DNA of 64,000 nt from Deinococcales bacterium (GCA_025352125.1 JANXTZ010000011.1:62001-126000), one strand, 5' to 3'; counted from the stretch's first letter, positions 24,986 through 33,841 are shown. The notes: a model not told the origin generated them from the sequence alone. Numbers and translations: made by a program.

Positions 24986-26770
24986 ATGATTGCAGAACGC
25001 CCAGAATCCGTGACCAGCAAAAAAGGTGGCATGTTTTTGATTTCCCAAACGCCGCCTGACCAAACCCACACGCCCGAAGATTTCTCGAGCGACGTGAAAG
25101 ACATTTACCAAGCTGTAGACGAATTTGTAAAAACCCGAGTCATGCCCAACATGGAAACCCTCGAGGCACACGACAATGCTCTCTTAAAACAAATTTTGCA
25201 CGAGTGCGGCGATCAGGGGTTCTTCCAGGTCGAAGTTCCAGAGGCTTACGGGGGTCTGGACATGAGCAAAACCACCGCCACCTACGTCGGTGAGGCACTG
25301 GCTCAGGCGGGCGGTTTTGCCGTGGCATTCGGTGCCCATGCCAGCATTGGCATGTTGCCACTGGTTTACTTTGGCTCAGACGCTTTAAAAGCCAAGTACC
25401 TTGAGGCAATGGCGGCGGGCAAACTGATCGGCGCGTACTGCCTGTCCGAGCCAGGTTCGGGTTCGGATGCCCAAGCCGCCAAAACACGTGCCGTGCCCAG
25501 TGAGGACGGCTCGAGTTACACGATTAGTGGCACAAAAATGTGGATTTCCAACGGTGGCATCGCCGATATTTACACGGTGTTCTGTCAGGTCATGACGCCG
25601 CAAGGTACAAAGTTCAGCGCGTTTCTGATCGAACGCAATTTCCCAGGCGTGTCCACGGGCAAAGAGGAGCACAAACTCGGAATCAAGCTTTCCAGCACCA
25701 CGCAATTGATTCTCGAGGATGTGGTCGTGCCAAGTGAAAATTTGCTGGGCGAGGTTGGCTGGGGCGCGAAAATTGCCTTTAACATCTTAAACATCGGGCG
25801 TTACAAGCTCGGTTCGGGCGGTGTGGGCGGCAGCAAGGCGGTCTTGAACGCCAGCACCAAATACGCCAAGGAACGCACCAGTTTTGGGCAACCGATTGCC
25901 AACTTTGGCGCGATTCAAGAAAAACTTGCCGAAATGTGCCTCGAGATTTACGCTGCCGAAAGCTTGACCTACCGCGTCACGGGTATGATCGACGAGATTG
26001 CTGACCACGCCAAAAGCGCGAGCGAAAAACTCAAAGCCATCGAAACCTACCGCGTCGAAGCCAGCATCGTGAAGGTTTACGGCACCGAGGTTCTGGCGTA
26101 CTGCACCGACCAAGCCGTGCAGGTTTTTGGCGGTTACGGTTTCAGCGAAGAATATCCCGTCGCTCGAGCGTACCGCGATGCCCGCATCAACCGAATTTTT
26201 GAAGGCACCAATGAGATCAACCGCATGATTATTCCAGGCGAACTCTTGAAAATGGGCATGAAGGGCGAAATCCCGCTCATGCAAGCCGCGCAAAAACTGC
26301 AAGCCGAAATGCTCGAGCCAAGCTTTTCTGATGACACCGACGATGCGCCTCTTGCAGCAGAAACCCGAGTCGTCGAAGGTCTGAAAAAAGCGGCATTGCA
26401 AGTTGCTGGTTTGGCGGCGCTGAAATTCAGCAATAAACTGGGCGAGCAACAAGAAATTCTGGCTCGAGTCGCTGACATCATCATCTCGAGCTTCGCGGGC
26501 GAGAGTGCCTTGTTGCGCACCCAAAAAATGATGGCATCTGGGAAAAATGCCGACACTCAAATTGCCATGACCCAAGTGCTGGTGCATGACCTCGCCGAAA
26601 AATGTGCAGTCTGGGGACGCGAAGCCCTCTCGAGCTTCACCGAGGGCGACGATCTGCGTTTGAATCTGGCAGCCATGAAACGCCTGACCAAACACGACAG
26701 CGTGAACGTGGTCGCATTGCGCCGTCAAATTGCGGCGGCAGTCATAGAAGCCGACGGCTACCTTAATTAA
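24986..26770 (+). CDS. Acyl-CoA dehydrogenase, FadE/very-long-chain type
   Basis: 594 residues, the length of Bacillus FadE. Flavoprotein that puts the first double bond into acyl-CoA in beta-oxidation. Order: helical domain from residue 30, LSEPGSGSDAQAAKTRA and TISGTKMWISNGGIADIY in the FAD/acyl-CoA beta domain, RTSFGQPI, VFGGYGFSEEYPVARAYRD and the family's closing FEGTNEINR. A C-terminal domain of about 160 residues follows, as in the VLCAD/ACAD9 group. GAGGAGG seven bases before the ATG at 24986 sets the start; an earlier open stretch of 38 codons is not supported. A TATACT hexamer at about 24939 may be the -10. Fatty-acid partner genes (thiolase, hydratase) are not beside it. Confidence 0.93.
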   Translation: MIAERPESVTSKKGGMFLISQTPPDQTHTPEDFSSDVKDIYQAVDEFVKTRVMPNMETLEAHDNALLKQILHECGDQGFFQVEVPEAYGGLDMSKTTATYVGEALAQAGGFAVAFGAHASIGMLPLVYFGSDALKAKYLEAMAAGKLIGAYCLSEPGSGSDAQAAKTRAVPSEDGSSYTISGTKMWISNGGIADIYTVFCQVMTPQGTKFSAFLIERNFPGVSTGKEEHKLGIKLSSTTQLILEDVVVPSENLLGEVGWGAKIAFNILNIGRYKLGSGGVGGSKAVLNASTKYAKERTSFGQPIANFGAIQEKLAEMCLEIYAAESLTYRVTGMIDEIADHAKSASEKLKAIETYRVEASIVKVYGTEVLAYCTDQAVQVFGGYGFSEEYPVARAYRDARINRIFEGTNEINRMIIPGELLKMGMKGEIPLMQAAQKLQAEMLEPSFSDDTDDAPLAAETRVVEGLKKAALQVAGLAALKFSNKLGEQQEILARVADIIISSFAGESALLRTQKMMASGKNADTQIAMTQVLVHDLAEKCAVWGREALSSFTEGDDLRLNLAAMKRLTKHDSVNVVALRRQIAAAVIEADGYLN

Positions 26771-26788
26771 AGTTTCAAGTTTTAAAGT

Positions 26789-26820
26789 CTTGAGCGCATC
26801 TACGTGCGCTCGAGATTTTT
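26789..26820. terminator. Terminator between the acyl-CoA dehydrogenase and the ParA-like gene
   Basis: CTTGAGCGCA and TGCGCTCGAG form a ten-base stem with one G-T pair around TCTACG, then ATTTTTATTT. It serves the plus-strand gene; the convergent gene's stop lies at its right edge. One stem arm contains CTCGAG. Confidence 0.8.
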
Positions 26821-27406
26821 ATTTCAGCAACTCCTGCCCGAGTGCCAGGTAATCTGCCCAGGCAAACGCGGCTCGAGGGTCGCGCACGTTACGGACGATC
26901 AAACCGTTTGCCACGGCTTTCTCGAAGGCGGCATAACGCCTGATCGTGCTGGCAAAATGCGGCAGGTTGAGGGCTTTGAGTTTTGCCATCGCCAAACTCG
27001 CATCTTTGGACGGTGGCGGTGGTGCAAGCGTCACCAGCACCCGAAATGGCAAATCTTCGAGGTCATCCGCCAGGGCTTCGAGGGTTGCCAATGACAGCGT
27101 GTTCGGGGCGGTTGGCACGATCAGTAAATCGGCTTTCTGGCTGAATTCGTCCAACGTTTTGGCTTTGGGTTGCGCCCTGGTGTCCACAACCACAAAATCA
27201 AACTTCTTGGTTTTGGCATCGTCGGGCAAGCACACGGTAAAACCCAAACCCGTCCCTCGAGATGCCCAGGTTAACGCCCCGCCAGCAGGATCGGCATCGA
27301 TCAAAAGGGTCTTGCCTCGAGCCGACAAAACGGCTGCCAAATGAATGGCGGTGGTGGTTTTTCCAACGCCGCCTTTCAGCGATGTGATGACAAAACGGAC
27401 CGGCAA
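26819..27406 (-). CDS. ParA/MinD-like ATPase
   Basis: 195 residues with the deviant Walker A motif KGGVGKTTTAIHLA at residues 11-24, LLIDADPAGGA (Walker A') and FVVVDTRAQP (Walker B), the hallmarks of the ParA/MinD/Soj P-loop ATPases. It is short, like small orphan ParA proteins such as the ones that place cell-surface or chemotaxis complexes. No ParB gene is adjacent, so chromosome partition is not its evident role. The start is TTG at 27406 with AAAGGAGT five bases before it. Confidence 0.85.
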   Translation of the reverse strand: MPVRFVITSLKGGVGKTTTAIHLAAVLSARGKTLLIDADPAGGALTWASRGTGLGFTVCLPDDAKTKKFDFVVVDTRAQPKAKTLDEFSQKADLLIVPTAPNTLSLATLEALADDLEDLPFRVLVTLAPPPPSKDASLAMAKLKALNLPHFASTIRRYAAFEKAVANGLIVRNVRDPRAAFAWADYLALGQELLK

Positions 27407-27482
27407 GAAAAACTCCTTTGATGGTTTGATTCTAACGGGTTTGCGTTTTGAATGCCCAATTTGAAACTCGAGCGGGAAGAGC

Positions 27483-28217
27483 TTAACTCAGTTTGGTCAT
27501 GATTTCACGCACCACAGCCCAATTCACGCGGCGCAACGTTCCGACTCGCAGCAGCAACTCGAGGCGCATTTTGAGCATCAGTTCAACATCAATGTCTGCC
27601 TTCCAACGTATCAGCGCCAAGTCCAGTGCGGGCTGCTCGAGCCTCGAACATTCAAACTCCAGGCTGCTCCAACCCGCGCCGGTCCAGTCGATCAAACCCG
27701 CGTAGCAACCCTCAAACTCGAGCACGTTGTCCTGCCAGGCGTCACCGTGAATGAACGAGTGTCGGGTTATGGGATGCTTGGCAATCAAGATCGTCTCGAG
27801 TTTTTTGCGCTCCGAGCCAGACCAGTTTGCCGTGTTTTGCGTGCGTTCAATCCAAACCTCGTGCGAAATCCACTCTTCGGGCAGGTTCTCGGGTGCAACC
27901 TCGAGCGGGTTTGCATGAAGTTTCTCGAGGTCACTGAGCAAGGATTCCCAAAGCGTTTCTGGGCTGGTGTTACGGTTGCTGCGAACCCCAGGAAGGCGTT
28001 TCCAGATCGAATAATCTTGCCCAAACGCCACGCAGGCGGCAGTTCGCACCCCAAGTTTCAGCGCCCCCTGAGCGAGTCGCGCCTCCCTGGCATGGTCGGC
28101 AAAAACCGTGTTCCTCGATATTCGCAGCACGTAATCTTCGCTCATGAAGACATGATTGTCGTACCCCGCGCCGGCTGGTTCAAAGGTTTTGAATTTCAGC
28201 TTGTGGCGCTCGAAAAT
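27483..28217 (-). CDS. Aminoglycoside phosphotransferase-family kinase
   Basis: About 244 residues with a choline kinase/APH fold: GYDNHVFMSEDYVLRISR at the nucleotide lobe, the Brenner motif HGDAWQDNVL, and GLIDWTGAGW with the metal-binding Asp. These kinases phosphorylate small hydroxylated molecules, antibiotics in some cases. The start is odd. No ATG, GTG or TTG lies between the upstream moaD-moaE stop (28229) and residue 19 of the conserved domain. An ATT at 28217, twelve bases after that stop, gives a complete domain, so a rare start codon with translational coupling, or a sequence error, must be assumed. Confidence 0.75.
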   Translation of the reverse strand: MFERHKLKFKTFEPAGAGYDNHVFMSEDYVLRISRNTVFADHAREARLAQGALKLGVRTAACVAFGQDYSIWKRLPGVRSNRNTSPETLWESLLSDLEKLHANPLEVAPENLPEEWISHEVWIERTQNTANWSGSERKKLETILIAKHPITRHSFIHGDAWQDNVLEFEGCYAGLIDWTGAGWSSLEFECSRLEQPALDLALIRWKADIDVELMLKMRLELLLRVGTLRRVNWAVVREIMTKLS

Positions 28218-28228
28218 GTCTACTGGAT

Positions 28229-28903
28229 TTAAAGCGTTGGTTGCGATGTCGCACCCTCCACCCAGCGTTCGCCCGATTCTGCGACCTCGAGTTTCCAGAC
28301 GGGCAATCTGGATTTTGCCTCGTCCACCAACCACGGCACGGCATCCAGACAGGCGCGGCGGTGGGCGCTGCCAGCGCCTACAAAAATGCTAATTTCCCCG
28401 GGCAGCACAATGCCGGTGCGGTGTGCCAGCACCACCGCGCCCAATTCCCATCTCGTTCTGGCTTCCAGCGCCAGGTCGCGCATCACATTTTGGCAAAGGG
28501 CAGGATACGCCTCGTACTCGAGCCTCAAAATTTCCAGGTTCTTGTTGGGCGTGCGGGTGCTGCCCGTGAACATGGCTTGCCCACCCCAACCCGGTCGAAT
28601 CAATTTGGCGTGAAGGTCAGTTATCGGCAGTGCTTCGCCAGTGACCAGAAAGTAATCGGGACTCGGTTCGCCGCCAGCCACGGGAGGAATAAAAGCCAGG
28701 GTGTCTCCAGGATTGAGCACCATATCTGGCGTGGCGTACTCGTCATTGACCGCCACCATCGAGCCAGCCAACTCGAGGTTGAATTTCAGTTCGACCAGCC
28801 GCGCCGCCTCACGCACGGTTGCCGCGTTGGCAAGTTCAAAACTTGTTTCGGAAATTCCAGCCGTGCGCTTGTGGCTGGCAAAGAAAAGCAATTTCACGTT
28901 CAT
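28229..28903 (-). CDS. Fused molybdopterin synthase, MoaD-MoaE
   Basis: 224 residues holding both subunits of molybdopterin synthase, which inserts two sulfurs into cPMP to make molybdopterin. Residues 1-79 are the ubiquitin-like MoaD (MNVKLLFFA...) with its conserved diglycine at PVAGGEPS. The rest is MoaE: GSTRTPN, LEYEAYPALCQNVM, VVLAHRTGIVLPGE, HRRACLDAVPWLVDEAK and the catalytic-lysine motif PVWKLE. The diglycine is normally the free C-terminus of MoaD that carries the thiocarboxylate; here it is internal, so cleavage after GG is presumably needed. Such fusions are known, notably in Deinococcota. TAAACT six bases before the ATG marks a leaderless start; other molybdenum cofactor genes are absent nearby. 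Confidence 0.9.
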   Translation of the reverse strand: MNVKLLFFASHKRTAGISETSFELANAATVREAARLVELKFNLELAGSMVAVNDEYATPDMVLNPGDTLAFIPPVAGGEPSPDYFLVTGEALPITDLHAKLIRPGWGGQAMFTGSTRTPNKNLEILRLEYEAYPALCQNVMRDLALEARTRWELGAVVLAHRTGIVLPGEISIFVGAGSAHRRACLDAVPWLVDEAKSRLPVWKLEVAESGERWVEGATSQPTL

Positions 28904-28909
28904 GGTTTA

Positions 28910-28915
28910 AGTTTA
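28910..28915 (-). promoter_or_regulatory. -10 hexamer of a leaderless transcript (moaD-moaE)
   Basis: TAAACT on the minus strand, six bases (TAAACC) before the ATG at 28903. Confidence 0.5.
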
Positions 28916-29012
28916 ACCGCTTGCGCCTGGGAAGGATGAAGCTGCGCCTTTTCCAAAGCGCAATCCGAGTTCGACAAAGTCGTTTTCGACCAAGCCCAAA
29001 ACTTCTACTCGG

Positions 29013-29018
29013 TAGACT
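29013..29018 (+). promoter_or_regulatory. -10 hexamer of a leaderless transcript (DUF4388 gene)
   Basis: TAGACT, then TAAGAA, then the GTG start at 29025. It shows that the pattern also applies to GTG starts. Confidence 0.5.
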
Positions 29019-29024
29019 TAAGAA

Positions 29025-29858
29025 GTGTTGTCCAGCCTCAAGCCCGATTACTCACGCACTCCCATTTTATCGGGACGGGTTCGAGGCGCTTACCTTCCAG
29101 CCTTTCTCGAGTTCATGAGCGCCACCGCGCACACCGGAACGCTCGAGGTTGAGGGACCAAATGAAGTCAAAGCACTGGTGGTTGTCAATTCTGGACATGT
29201 CAAATTTGCCGAAACCGAAGTTGAAGATGGCACTGTCAGCATCGGCACCGAGGCGCTGCGGGCAATGCTGCGCTGGCGTTACGCCTTTTGTCACGTTTAC
29301 GACGGCTATCTCGAGGTTGCACCCAACATCAACGGTTCGATCATTGGCGTGCTTATTGAAGCCGCACGGCTCGAGGACGAAGCCAGCCGAGAGCGCAGCC
29401 TGCCAGCCAGCGCCAGAATTCGCGTGCGCAACAACGTCGCGGCTTACGAATCGCTCGGCGCTCCAGAGATGATGCTCCTGTCCAAAGCCCGCACCGGAAT
29501 CACCGTCGGTGACTTGCGCAAAGCACTGCCAGGAATGCCAGTTGACAGCGCCATTTTTGAGCTTCACAGTCAAGGGATTCTCGAGGTTGAGGGTTTGAAA
29601 GCCCCCGCCGCCTTGAACGCCACCGCCGAATTTCGGGCGTTGCTGGTGATGGTCGTGCCGCGCCAAGTGCCAAAACGTCCGGTGGGACGCAATGCGCCGA
29701 GGTCAACCAGTCAAATCACGACCCTGCACAAAACCGTTTTTGATCTGGTGAATGGCGAACGCAGCGCCGAAAACATTCGCAACGAATTGCGGCTCTCACC
29801 AGGTACAATGCGAGACATCTTACAAGGGTTGCGGAGTGCCTCATGGATCGAATACTAA
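29025..29858 (+). CDS. DUF4388 domain protein
   Basis: 277 residues. Residues 18-125 resemble the DUF4388/PATAN domain (GAYLPAFLEFMSATAHTGTLEV, ALVVVNSGHVKFAE, ALRAMLRWRYAFCHVYDGY), a module usually tied to gliding, type IV pilus or two-component signalling in Deinococcota, cyanobacteria and myxobacteria. The C-terminal part (residues 150-277) has two winged-helix-like stretches ending in LSPGTMRDILQGLRSASWIEY. TAGACT lies six bases before the GTG at 29025, so the start is a leaderless GTG. It overlaps the TPR gene downstream by 16 bases. Confidence 0.78.
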   Translation: MLSSLKPDYSRTPILSGRVRGAYLPAFLEFMSATAHTGTLEVEGPNEVKALVVVNSGHVKFAETEVEDGTVSIGTEALRAMLRWRYAFCHVYDGYLEVAPNINGSIIGVLIEAARLEDEASRERSLPASARIRVRNNVAAYESLGAPEMMLLSKARTGITVGDLRKALPGMPVDSAIFELHSQGILEVEGLKAPAALNATAEFRALLVMVVPRQVPKRPVGRNAPRSTSQITTLHKTVFDLVNGERSAENIRNELRLSPGTMRDILQGLRSASWIEY

Positions 29859-30430
29859 AAATTTTGGGGTGTGTCTTGGTGTTTGGCGCGGCTCGAGCCG
29901 AGTTGAATGGTGCGCCACTCGAGGCGTACCTGCAAGCGCAGAGACTGTACTCCGAAGCCATCTCGAGCAGCGCAGGAACAACTTCAAACTTGAAACTCGA
30001 GGTCTGGCTGAAAGTGATCGATGCAACGGAAAAAGCGGTGTTACTCGCGCCCAAAGAACCTGAATCGTTGTTGCTGCGGGCGCAGGTGTTCACCCGAATT
30101 CAACTTTTTTTGAAAGCCGATACCGCCTGGAGAGCCTATTTTGACCTGACCGAAGGCTCGAGCGCGTCAAGGGCACTGATGGCAAACGTTCAGTTTGAAC
30201 TTGCCGTAAAAGCCCGAGAGGCAAAAAAACTGAATGAGGCAATTGCCTACCTCGAGCAAGCCGTTTTTTACAACCCTCAAAAACAAAAAGCCTGGTCGCT
30301 TCTTGGACGCTCGAGATTCGAGGCTGGAAGATTCGCCCTCGCCAGTGAAGCCTGCCTGCGGGCGCTGGAGCTAAACCCAAACGACCAAATGGCAACCTAT
30401 TACCTCAAACTTGCCCGAGCCAAACTCTAA
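29843..30430 (+). CDS. Secreted or periplasmic TPR protein
   Basis: 195 residues. A short hydrophobic N-terminus (ILKILGCVLVFGAARA) looks like a cleavable signal. Behind it are three tetratricopeptide units, the best being AIAYLEQAVFYNPQKQKAWSLLG and ASEACLRALELNPNDQMA, which bind partner proteins. GGAG stands eight bases before the ATG, inside the DUF4388 gene with which it overlaps by 16 bases, so the two are coupled and may act together. A terminator follows. Confidence 0.75.
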   Translation: MDRILKILGCVLVFGAARAELNGAPLEAYLQAQRLYSEAISSSAGTTSNLKLEVWLKVIDATEKAVLLAPKEPESLLLRAQVFTRIQLFLKADTAWRAYFDLTEGSSASRALMANVQFELAVKAREAKKLNEAIAYLEQAVFYNPQKQKAWSLLGRSRFEAGRFALASEACLRALELNPNDQMATYYLKLARAKL

Positions 30431-30435
30431 AACAG

Positions 30436-30463
30436 ACCCTCGAGCTTTAAACTCGAGGGTTTA
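30436..30463 (+). terminator. Terminator built from a CTCGAG stem
   Basis: ACCCTCGAG and CTCGAGGGT pair perfectly around a seven-base loop (CTTTAAA), then TTTACTT. The iterated palindrome occurs once in each arm. Confidence 0.75.
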
Positions 30464-30637
30464 CTTGTGAGCAGCAGGTTTTCTGGAGGTTAAGTCAACA
30501 AGGGACGCTCACGGAATCCGGTATTGCTAGCAGTATTGTGCGCCAAAAAAATCAGTTTGGATGTGCAAAACGCACACTGAAATAAAACTTGCCATTCCTC
30601 CTCAAAAACCCTGAACTTTGGGTTACAATTTGCAACC

Positions 30638-31105
30638 ATGGGCACCCGAAAAACAGTCACCATTCACACCGACGGCTCGTGCCTCGGCAACCCAGGACCA
30701 GGTGGCTGGGCAGCCATCCTCGAGTTTAAAGGCAAAACCCTGGAGGTCAGCGGCGGTGAACTGGAATCCACCAACAACCGCATGGAACTGATGGCAGCCA
30801 TCGGCGCACTCGAGGCGCTCAAAGAACCCTGCGAGGTTGTTGTCGTGACCGACAGCAAATATGTTCAACAGGCATTTGAAAAAAATTGGTTGAAAGGTTG
30901 GCAAAAAAATGGTTGGAACACCGCCGCCAAACAACCCGTCAAAAACCGAGAACTGTGGGAGCGGTTGCTGGCGCTCACGAAAACCCACACGGTGAAATGG
31001 GAATGGACCAAAGGACACGTTGGACACGCCCTGAACGAACGTGCCGATGTTCTCGCCAATCAAGCTCGAGATTTGATGATGGGCAAGAAAACCAGCAAAA
31101 TTTAA
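30638..31105 (+). CDS. rnhA: Ribonuclease HI
   Basis: 155 residues, the length of E. coli RNase HI. It cuts the RNA strand of RNA-DNA hybrids, removing primers and R-loops. The four catalytic acids are in their motifs: [17 protein letters not shown] (first Asp), [15 protein letters not shown] (Glu), VVTDSKYV (Asp) and ERADVLAN (Asp). The basic protrusion ([15 protein letters not shown]) that grips the hybrid is present. TACAAT is eight bases before the ATG with no ribosome binding site. Confidence 0.95.
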   Translation: MGTRKTVTIHTDGSCLGNPGPGGWAAILEFKGKTLEVSGGELESTNNRMELMAAIGALEALKEPCEVVVVTDSKYVQQAFEKNWLKGWQKNGWNTAAKQPVKNRELWERLLALTKTHTVKWEWTKGHVGHALNERADVLANQARDLMMGKKTSKI

Positions 31106-31197
31106 CGTTTTGAGGTTTCAGATTTGAGTGAATGGGTCCAAAGAATTGCAGAACCAAAAATCAAATTCTCGCTCTCAACTCGAGAAATCGTAGTCCT

Positions 31198-31225
31198 GTA
31201 GGGGCGCATGGTAATGCGCCCCTAC
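31198..31225. repeat. REP palindrome 1
   Basis: GTAGGGGCGCAT and ATGCGCCCCTAC are perfect inverted copies around GGTA. The GTAG end is the tetranucleotide read by REP-associated transposases. GTCCT precedes it, as in the copy at 36141. Stands 33 bases before the GNAT gene. Confidence 0.85.
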
Positions 31226-31258
31226 GCGTATTGTTTATTTCTTTGTTATGCTCTGTCC

Positions 31259-32056
31259 ATGTTTTTTGACGGTTACGAACTGCGCGACATCACCAGCCCA
31301 AACGAACTCGAGTTGCTCGAGGAGGTCCAGAAAGCCTCTTGGGGTTACGACGACCGTGAGGTGACACCAGGCTCGTTGATGGTTGCCAGTGTGCATTCTG
31401 GTGGCATTGTGGTGGCGGCATTCCCCAAAAACTCGGGTACGCCCGTCGGTTTCGCCTTCGGCTTTCCTGCCGTTCGCGGTGGGCGTTTGCTGCACCACTC
31501 GCACCTGCTGGCAATCGCTCCCGCGCACCGTGGCACGGGTTTGGCTCGAGAACTGAAACTCCTGCAACGTGCCAAAGCGCTCAAAGCTGGTTTTGACCTG
31601 ATGACCTGGACGTTTGACCCACTGATCTCGAGAAATGCGCGTTTGAACCTTGGCAAACTCGGCGCGAAAGCCGTCAGTTACCACGCTGATTGGTACGCCA
31701 TTCGCGGCGGAATTTACGCCGGACTGCCCGCAGATCGGTTCATGGTCGAATGGGATTTGCGCCGCGAATCTGCGGAGCATCCAGTCACCCGACCCAAAGG
31801 TGAACTGGCACTCGAAGCCGTGAATGGCAACGTCAATTTAGGTGTCAACCCAAGCAAGCTCGAGTTAAACGGTGTATCGGTCTTGATTGAAGTCCCTCGA
31901 GACATCGAAGTCTTGAAGCGCGACAACCTCGACGTGGCTCGGGCTTGGCGCTTGGCGCACCGTGAAGTGTTTCCCACTTATTTTGCACGCGGTTACGTCG
32001 CCACCGACCTTGCCAGCATGAATGACCGTACTTTTTACGTGCTCGAGAAACCTTGA
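31259..32056 (+). CDS. GNAT-superfamily acetyltransferase (COG3375-like)
   Basis: 265 residues. The acetyl-CoA-binding GNAT core is in the first 150 residues: VVAAFPKNSGTPVGFAFGF, then LLAIAPAHRGTGLARELKLLQ, which is the V/I-x-P-x-x-RGxGLA/G motif A. MTWTFDPLISRNARLNLGKLGA is specific to the predicted GNAT group COG3375. The C-terminal part continues with a second half-domain. TATGCT ends six bases before the ATG at 31259, giving a leaderless start; an earlier in-frame ATG lies inside the REP palindrome and is rejected. Substrate unknown. Confidence 0.8.
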   Translation: MFFDGYELRDITSPNELELLEEVQKASWGYDDREVTPGSLMVASVHSGGIVVAAFPKNSGTPVGFAFGFPAVRGGRLLHHSHLLAIAPAHRGTGLARELKLLQRAKALKAGFDLMTWTFDPLISRNARLNLGKLGAKAVSYHADWYAIRGGIYAGLPADRFMVEWDLRRESAEHPVTRPKGELALEAVNGNVNLGVNPSKLELNGVSVLIEVPRDIEVLKRDNLDVARAWRLAHREVFPTYFARGYVATDLASMNDRTFYVLEKP

Positions 32057-32127
32057 GGAACGATTTTAATCTTCGCACCGTATTTTAACTCGAGTGAAGT
32101 AGATTCAAAACCCGAGAGGAATCAACC

Positions 32128-32544
32128 ATGAACGAAGAAAATTTTAAAGCCAAAGCCGCCAGAATCAGCAGTGATGACGCCAAAAAAGTGATTGACAGCG
32201 CCCAATTGATTTTCGGTAAAATACTGGGATCAGACATTCTGAAAGACCTGATCAGCGACGTGACCGCGCTGGTCGAAATGATCCGCGATGTTGTGACTGG
32301 CAAGTACACCGCCGCACCTTGGGCAACCATTTCCGCAGCCGTGTTCGCGCTGCTTTACCTGCTCAGCCCATTTGACCTTATCCCCGACATTATTCCAGTT
32401 CTGGGCTTGACCGACGATGCCGCCGTGATTGCCCTGTGCTTGCGACTGACCCGCAACGACTTGGACAAATACAGGGTTTGGAAGCTCGAGCAAGTTGCCG
32501 ATAAGGATACGAAAACGGTCAATGCCGAATCGAAATCAAGCTAA
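32128..32544 (+). CDS. DUF1232 (YkvA-like) membrane protein
   Basis: 138 residues. The central hydrophobic segment with LLYLLSPFDLIPDIIPVLG and DDAAVIALCLRLT is the DUF1232 signature. The N-terminal 50 residues are a charged helical region and the C-terminal 25 are polar. GAGAGGA lies before the ATG. A second DUF1232 gene is at 57821. These proteins are small membrane proteins of unknown role. Confidence 0.82.
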   Translation: MNEENFKAKAARISSDDAKKVIDSAQLIFGKILGSDILKDLISDVTALVEMIRDVVTGKYTAAPWATISAAVFALLYLLSPFDLIPDIIPVLGLTDDAAVIALCLRLTRNDLDKYRVWKLEQVADKDTKTVNAESKSS

Positions 32545-32560
32545 CGGCGAACGGAATTTC

Positions 32561-32618
32561 GTAGGGGCGCAGCATCAGAGGGCGCTGCATGAGAGGTCGC
32601 AGCAAGCAGCGCCCCTAC
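32561..32618. repeat. REP palindrome 2, long-loop form
   Basis: GTAGGGGCGC and GCGCCCCTAC form the same stem as REP 1, here around a 38-base loop that contains a further GCGCTGC / GCAGC-type pairing. With REP 1 it brackets the GNAT and DUF1232 genes. Confidence 0.75.
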
Positions 32619-32628
32619 GGTGTGGCGT

Positions 32629-33735
32629 TTACAGCGTCTCGAGCGCGTTTGTAACTGAAAGATTCAAGGCTTCGCCCACGCCTTTGTAGGTCAATTTGCC
32701 GTTGCGGGTGTTCAAACCTTTCAAAAGCGCCGCATCGTGTCTAAGAGCCACGATGCCGTGGTCTGCCAGTTTCAGGGCATACCCAATGGTTTGATTGGTC
32801 AGCGCAAATGTGCTGGTGCGCGGAACCGCCCCTGGCATGTTTGCCACGCCGTAATGCACCACGCCGTCAACCACATACGTCGGATCGTCGTGCGTGGTAG
32901 CGTGAATGGTTTCGACGCAGCCGCCCTGATCGACGGCGACATCGACAATCACACTGCCTTCGGGCATGGTGGGCAGCATGTCTTTGGTCAGCAAGTGCGG
33001 TGCTCGAGCGCCAGGAATCAGCACCCCGCCGACCACCAAATCTGCCAGTTGAATCACCTCGCGGATGTTGGCTTCGTTGCTCGCCATGGTTTGAACCCGT
33101 CCACCAAAAATATCGTCCAGGTACGCCAGACGCCTGTGCGAAACGTCCATGATGATGACTCGAGCGCCCATGCCGACCGCAATTTTGGCAGCGTTCGTGC
33201 CGACCACACCGCCGCCAATAATCACCACGCGACCTGGAATCACCCCGGGAACACCGCCGAGCAGCACGCCGCGCCCACCGTTTGGCTTCAGGAGGCAGGC
33301 GGCACCGACTTGCGGCGCGAGCCGTCCCGCAACCTCGGACATTGGCGTTAATAGCGGCAGCGACCCGTCCTCGAGTTGCACGGTTTCGTAAGCCACAGCC
33401 GTTGTGCCGCTCGAGATTAATGCTTCGGTCAAGTCTTGATCGGCAGCCAGGTGCAGGTAGGTGAACAAGAGTAAATCTGGGCGCAAGAATTTGTACTCTT
33501 CGTGAATCGGTTCTTTGACTTTCACGACCATCTCGGCGTGCCAGGCTTCGGTCGCGCTCGAGACGATTTCCGCACCCGCTTTTTGATACTCGAGGTCGGT
33601 GATGCCCGAGCCAACGCCCGCACCCGTTTCGACCAGCACAGTATGTCCGCGTTTCAAAAGCGCCGCAACGCCACCTGGGGTCATGGAAACACGGTTTTCT
33701 TTGACTTTGATTTCTTTGGGAATGCCAACAATCAT
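32629..33735 (-). CDS. ald: Alanine dehydrogenase
   Basis: 368 residues; NAD-dependent interconversion of L-alanine and pyruvate plus ammonia. [22 protein letters not shown] at the start, [10 protein letters not shown] with the catalytic lysine region, HLAAD with the catalytic His, and the NAD fold [22 protein letters not shown] are all standard. ATG at 33735 follows GGAGGG, so the start is firm; 16 extra codons upstream are not used. A divergent Lrp/AsnC gene lies 116 bases away, the usual arrangement for alanine-responsive control of ald. Confidence 0.95.
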   Translation of the reverse strand: MIVGIPKEIKVKENRVSMTPGGVAALLKRGHTVLVETGAGVGSGITDLEYQKAGAEIVSSATEAWHAEMVVKVKEPIHEEYKFLRPDLLLFTYLHLAADQDLTEALISSGTTAVAYETVQLEDGSLPLLTPMSEVAGRLAPQVGAACLLKPNGGRGVLLGGVPGVIPGRVVIIGGGVVGTNAAKIAVGMGARVIIMDVSHRRLAYLDDIFGGRVQTMASNEANIREVIQLADLVVGGVLIPGARAPHLLTKDMLPTMPEGSVIVDVAVDQGGCVETIHATTHDDPTYVVDGVVHYGVANMPGAVPRTSTFALTNQTIGYALKLADHGIVALRHDAALLKGLNTRNGKLTYKGVGEALNLSVTNALETL

Positions 33736-33819
33736 AATATCCCTCCTTGAAAATGGTGCTTTTATTTTAGGAAGACAAACCAAACTCGAGAATACGTTTT
33801 GACAGGCTTTTTCGATTTG

Positions 33820-33841
33820 TGACTTTCAGAATTTTAAGTCA
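33820..33841. promoter_or_regulatory. Candidate Lrp operator between ald and its divergent regulator
   Basis: TGACTT at 33820-33825 and AAGTCA at 33836-33841 are perfect inverted half-sites ten bases apart in an A/T-rich centre, which suits Lrp/AsnC dimers. It ends ten bases before the regulator's ATG. Confidence 0.5.

Noticed and set aside
25787-26728. A 313-residue minus-strand open frame
   Set aside because: Antisense to the acyl-CoA dehydrogenase gene, whose active-site motifs are unmistakable.
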